From positions 1 through 7,158 of the forward strand of contig CAKZXL010000031.1 in assembly GCA_937883885.1 (NCBI GenBank): 7,158 nt of DNA, in the 5' to 3' direction. The notes beneath the pieces are model-generated. The model was given only the letters and a program-made list of their open reading frames with translations, was not told the DNA's origin and made no database searches. Each line of letters opens with the position of its first letter. The stretch's first letter is position 1. Shown one piece after another: positions 5,524 through 7,158 of the stretch. Source of the stretch: an uncultured Aquincola sp. Lineage in GTDB: Bacteria; Pseudomonadota; Gammaproteobacteria; Burkholderiales; Burkholderiaceae. The position numbers and the translations under genes were made by a program.

Positions 5524-6891
5524 ATGGCTCTCCACATCGTCATCATGGCCGCGGGCAAAGGCACCCGCATGAAATCCGACCGGCCCAAGGTGCTGCACCG
5601 GCTGGCCGGCCGCAGCCTGCTGCAACGGGTGCTGGACACCACCGCCACGCTGCAGGCCGACGGCACGCTGGTGATCGTGGGGCATGGCGCCGAGCAGGTG
5701 GAAACGGCAATCGTTATGCCCGGCGTCAGCATGGTCAAGCAGGAGCCGCAACTGGGCACCGGCCATGCCATCCAGCAGGTGGTGCCGCACCTGGGCGACC
5801 AAGGCACCACGCTGATCCTGAACGGCGACGTGCCGCTGATCCGCGCCGAGACCGCCCGCGCGCTGGCCGAGGCCTGCGGCGGCAGCCGGCTGGCGCTGCT
5901 GACGGTGACGCTGGCCGACGCCACCGGCTACGGCCGCATCGTGCGGGCGGCCGACGGCACCGTGCAGGCCATCGTCGAGCACAAGGACGCCACGCCCGCC
6001 CAGCGCGAGATCCGCGAGGTGTACACCGGCATGATGGCCGCGCCCACCGCCTGGCTCAAGCGCGCGGTGATGGCGCTGGACAACGACAACGCGCAGCGCG
6101 AGTACTACCTGACCGACATCGTGAAGATGGCGGTGGCCCAGGGCGTGCCGGTGGTGGCTTCGGCCGCGCCGGCCGAGATCGAGGTGCGCGGCATCAACAG
6201 CCCGCGCGAGCTGGCGCAGCTGGAACGCCTGCACCAGGCCGCGGTGGCCGATGCGCTGCTGGACGCCGGCGTGCGCCTGGCCGACCCGGCGCGCATCGAC
6301 GTGCGCGGCCGCCTGCAATGCGGGCGCGACGTGGAGATCGACGTCAATTGCGTGTTCGAGGGCGAGGTGGTGCTGGGCGACGGCGTGCGCATCGGCCCCA
6401 ACTGCGTGCTGCGCGATGCGCGCATCGCCGATGGCGCGGTGGTGCACCCCTTCAGCCACATCGAGCAGGCCCAGGTGGGGCCGGGCTCGCTGATCGGGCC
6501 CTATGCCCGCCTGCGGCCGGGCGCAGTGCTGGGCGCCGAGGTGCACATCGGCAACTTCGTGGAAGTGAAGAACTCCACCCTGGCCAACGGCGCCAAGGCC
6601 AACCACCTGGCCTACCTGGGCGACAGCACGGTGGGCGAGCGGGTGAACTTCGGGGCCGGCTCCATCACCGCCAACTACGACGGCGTGAACAAGCACCGCA
6701 CGGTGATCGGCAACGACGTGCACGTGGGCAGCAACTGCGTGCTGGTGGCCCCGGTGACGCTGGGCGACGGCGCCACCATCGGCGGCGGCTCCACCATCGC
6801 CAAGGACGCCCCGGCCGGCCAGCTCAGCGTCTCTCGCGCGCGGCAGCTGACGGTGCCGGGGTGGAAGCGGCCGACGAAGCAGGCGAAGTAA
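5524..6891 (+). CDS. glmU: Bifunctional UDP-N-acetylglucosamine pyrophosphorylase / glucosamine-1-phosphate N-acetyltransferase
   Basis: This is a 455-residue cytosolic enzyme that acetylates glucosamine-1-phosphate and then couples it to UTP. The product is UDP-GlcNAc, the precursor of peptidoglycan and lipopolysaccharide. The N-terminal uridyltransferase domain shows the nucleotide-binding motif MAAGKGTRM (8-16) with K22 in RPKVLH, QLGTGHA (76-82), the metal-ligand Asp102 in NGDVPLI, GYGRI, and EYYLTDI. A linker near residue 225 leads to the left-handed beta-helix acetyltransferase domain, with hexapeptide repeats, RLRPGA, IGNFVEVKNS, H361 and Y364 in NHLAYLGD (the E. coli catalytic His363 region), and NYDG. 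The C-terminus GWKRP matches the family end, and total length is normal (E. coli 456). The ATG at 5524 is chosen because the first beta strand begins immediately after it. No Shine-Dalgarno sequence is visible. It is divergent from the DUF6279-like gene with 10 bases between start codons. In many proteobacteria glmS lies nearby; it is not seen here. Confidence 0.97.
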   Translation: MALHIVIMAAGKGTRMKSDRPKVLHRLAGRSLLQRVLDTTATLQADGTLVIVGHGAEQVETAIVMPGVSMVKQEPQLGTGHAIQQVVPHLGDQGTTLILNGDVPLIRAETARALAEACGGSRLALLTVTLADATGYGRIVRAADGTVQAIVEHKDATPAQREIREVYTGMMAAPTAWLKRAVMALDNDNAQREYYLTDIVKMAVAQGVPVVASAAPAEIEVRGINSPRELAQLERLHQAAVADALLDAGVRLADPARIDVRGRLQCGRDVEIDVNCVFEGEVVLGDGVRIGPNCVLRDARIADGAVVHPFSHIEQAQVGPGSLIGPYARLRPGAVLGAEVHIGNFVEVKNSTLANGAKANHLAYLGDSTVGERVNFGAGSITANYDGVNKHRTVIGNDVHVGSNCVLVAPVTLGDGATIGGGSTIAKDAPAGQLSVSRARQLTVPGWKRPTKQAK

Positions 6892-6902
6892 CTGGGCTCA
6901 AG

Positions 6903-6933
6903 GTTCCGCCGCCGGGCCGCCCCAAGGCGGAAC
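6903..6933. terminator. Possible bidirectional terminator hairpin between glmU and UDG
   Basis: A perfect 8-bp stem, GTTCCGCC/GGCGGAAC, with a 15-base loop starts 12 bases after the glmU stop and lies between two convergent genes. It is followed by a shorter, stronger C-run/G-run hairpin at 6936-6950. Neither stem has a following T-tract, so this is not a classical intrinsic terminator. The long loop weakens the case, and a role in RNA 3'-end protection is equally possible. Confidence 0.35.
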
Positions 6934-6976
6934 GCGCCCCCTCGGGGGGCAGCGAGCGTCAGCGAGCTTGGGGGCC
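6903..6976. repeat. GC-rich palindromic intergenic repeat (Comamonadaceae-type)
   Basis: The 67-base gap after glmU holds a compound G/C-rich element that continues into the 3' end of the UDG gene. It contains an 8-bp inverted repeat, GTTCCGCC (6903-6910) with GGCGGAAC (6926-6933), separated by 15 bases. A second hairpin, GCCCCC (6936-6941) with GGGGGC (6945-6950), has a 3-base loop. Then come two direct copies of AGCGAGC (6951-6957 and 6961-6967), followed by a G-run. From memory, very similar strings (C-run, GGGGGGCAGCGAGCG, AGCGAGCTTGGGGGC) are scattered between genes in Comamonadaceae and related genomes. That recollection is not checked here, and only one copy lies in this window. Its position between convergent genes fits a transcription-terminating or structural role. 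Confidence 0.6.
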
Positions 6977-7158
6977 CTGCTCCAGGACCTCAGCCGCCAG
7001 GCAGAGGTCTTCCCAGGCGCGTGCCTTGTCCATCGGCTGGCGCAGCAGGTAGGCGGGGTGGTAGGTCACCACCAGCGGCACGCCCTGGTACTGGTGCACC
7101 CGGCCGCGCAGGCGGCCGATGGGCTCGCTGCTGCGCAGCAGCGACTGCACCGCAAACC
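6959..7158 (-). CDS. Uracil-DNA glycosylase, family 4-like, C-terminal part (5' end outside window)
   Basis: This is the C-terminal 65 or so residues of a uracil-DNA glycosylase, which removes uracil from DNA in base excision repair. The frame is open to the right edge of the window. The visible part reads FAVQSLL, then EPIGRLRGRVHQY, then the signature VVTYHPAYLLR, whose His lies in the conserved active-site HP motif of the UDG superfamily, then KARAWEDLCLA. This order matches the thermostable, iron-sulfur family 4 enzymes and their proteobacterial relatives. The cluster-binding cysteines would lie in the missing N-terminal part, so the family number is an inference. The GTG at 7148-7150 is internal to the domain and is not the start. 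The last five residues (GPQAR) and the TGA stop fall inside the intergenic repeat element. It converges on glmU with a 67-base gap. Confidence 0.88.
   Translation of the reverse strand, partial: FAVQSLLRSSEPIGRLRGRVHQYQGVPLVVTYHPAYLLRQPMDKARAWEDLCLAAEVLEQGPQAR

Noticed and set aside
5514..5924. An upstream extension of the DUF6279-like frame
   Set aside because: It runs antisense through glmU and would place about 137 residues before the signal peptide, which would then not be N-terminal.
5518..6723. A 401-codon - strand open frame opposite glmU
   Set aside because: It is His/Ala/Gly-rich antisense of glmU with no domain and no plausible start context.
4794..7052. A 752-codon + strand open frame across the lipoprotein gene and glmU
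   Set aside because: It is out of frame with glmU and antisense to the lipoprotein. Its translation is repetitive Arg/Gly/Ala/His with no motif, while glmU in another frame is unmistakable.

Overview
This window looks like ordinary chromosomal core DNA from a GC-rich beta-proteobacterium. The likely order is Burkholderiales, probably the Comamonadaceae or the Rubrivivax/Leptothrix-type families. The evidence is the strong G/C bias at third codon positions, the style of the housekeeping proteins (Cca, MidA, TtcA, GlmU), and a palindromic intergenic repeat near the right end of a kind I recall as common in Comamonadaceae. I see no phage genes, transposases, CRISPR array, tRNA or rRNA.

Layout, left to right. 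(1) The 3' half of cca (tRNA CCA-adding enzyme with an HD phosphohydrolase domain) enters on the + strand and ends at 580. (2) On the - strand, midA (1890 to 778) is followed by a 63-residue DUF2905 membrane protein (768 to 577), whose stop codon overlaps that of cca. (3) A compact + strand run follows, probably one operon: a pteridine-reductase-like short-chain dehydrogenase (1908-2681), folB (2691-3077), ttcA (3091-4002) and a DUF4136-type lipoprotein (4019-4618), with gaps of 9, 13 and 16 bases. (4) A - strand DUF6279-like lipoprotein (5513 to 4626) converges on this run. (5) glmU (5524-6891) runs on the + strand, divergent from that lipoprotein with about 10 bases between the start codons. 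(6) A 67-base intergenic gap carries a G/C-rich inverted-repeat element. (7) The C-terminal part of a family-4-like uracil-DNA glycosylase enters on the - strand from the right edge.

The genes serve RNA maturation (cca, ttcA), folate/pterin metabolism (the PTR1-like reductase and folB), cell-envelope precursor supply and structure (glmU, two lipoproteins), probable respiratory complex assembly (midA) and DNA repair (UDG). No new multi-gene system is evident. The points most worth a second look are the PTR1-like catalytic signature of the reductase beside folB, the two divergent gene pairs with almost no intergenic space, and the repeat that appears to supply the last codons and stop of the UDG gene. 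Gene-free DNA is minimal: the longest stretch is the 67 bases after glmU.
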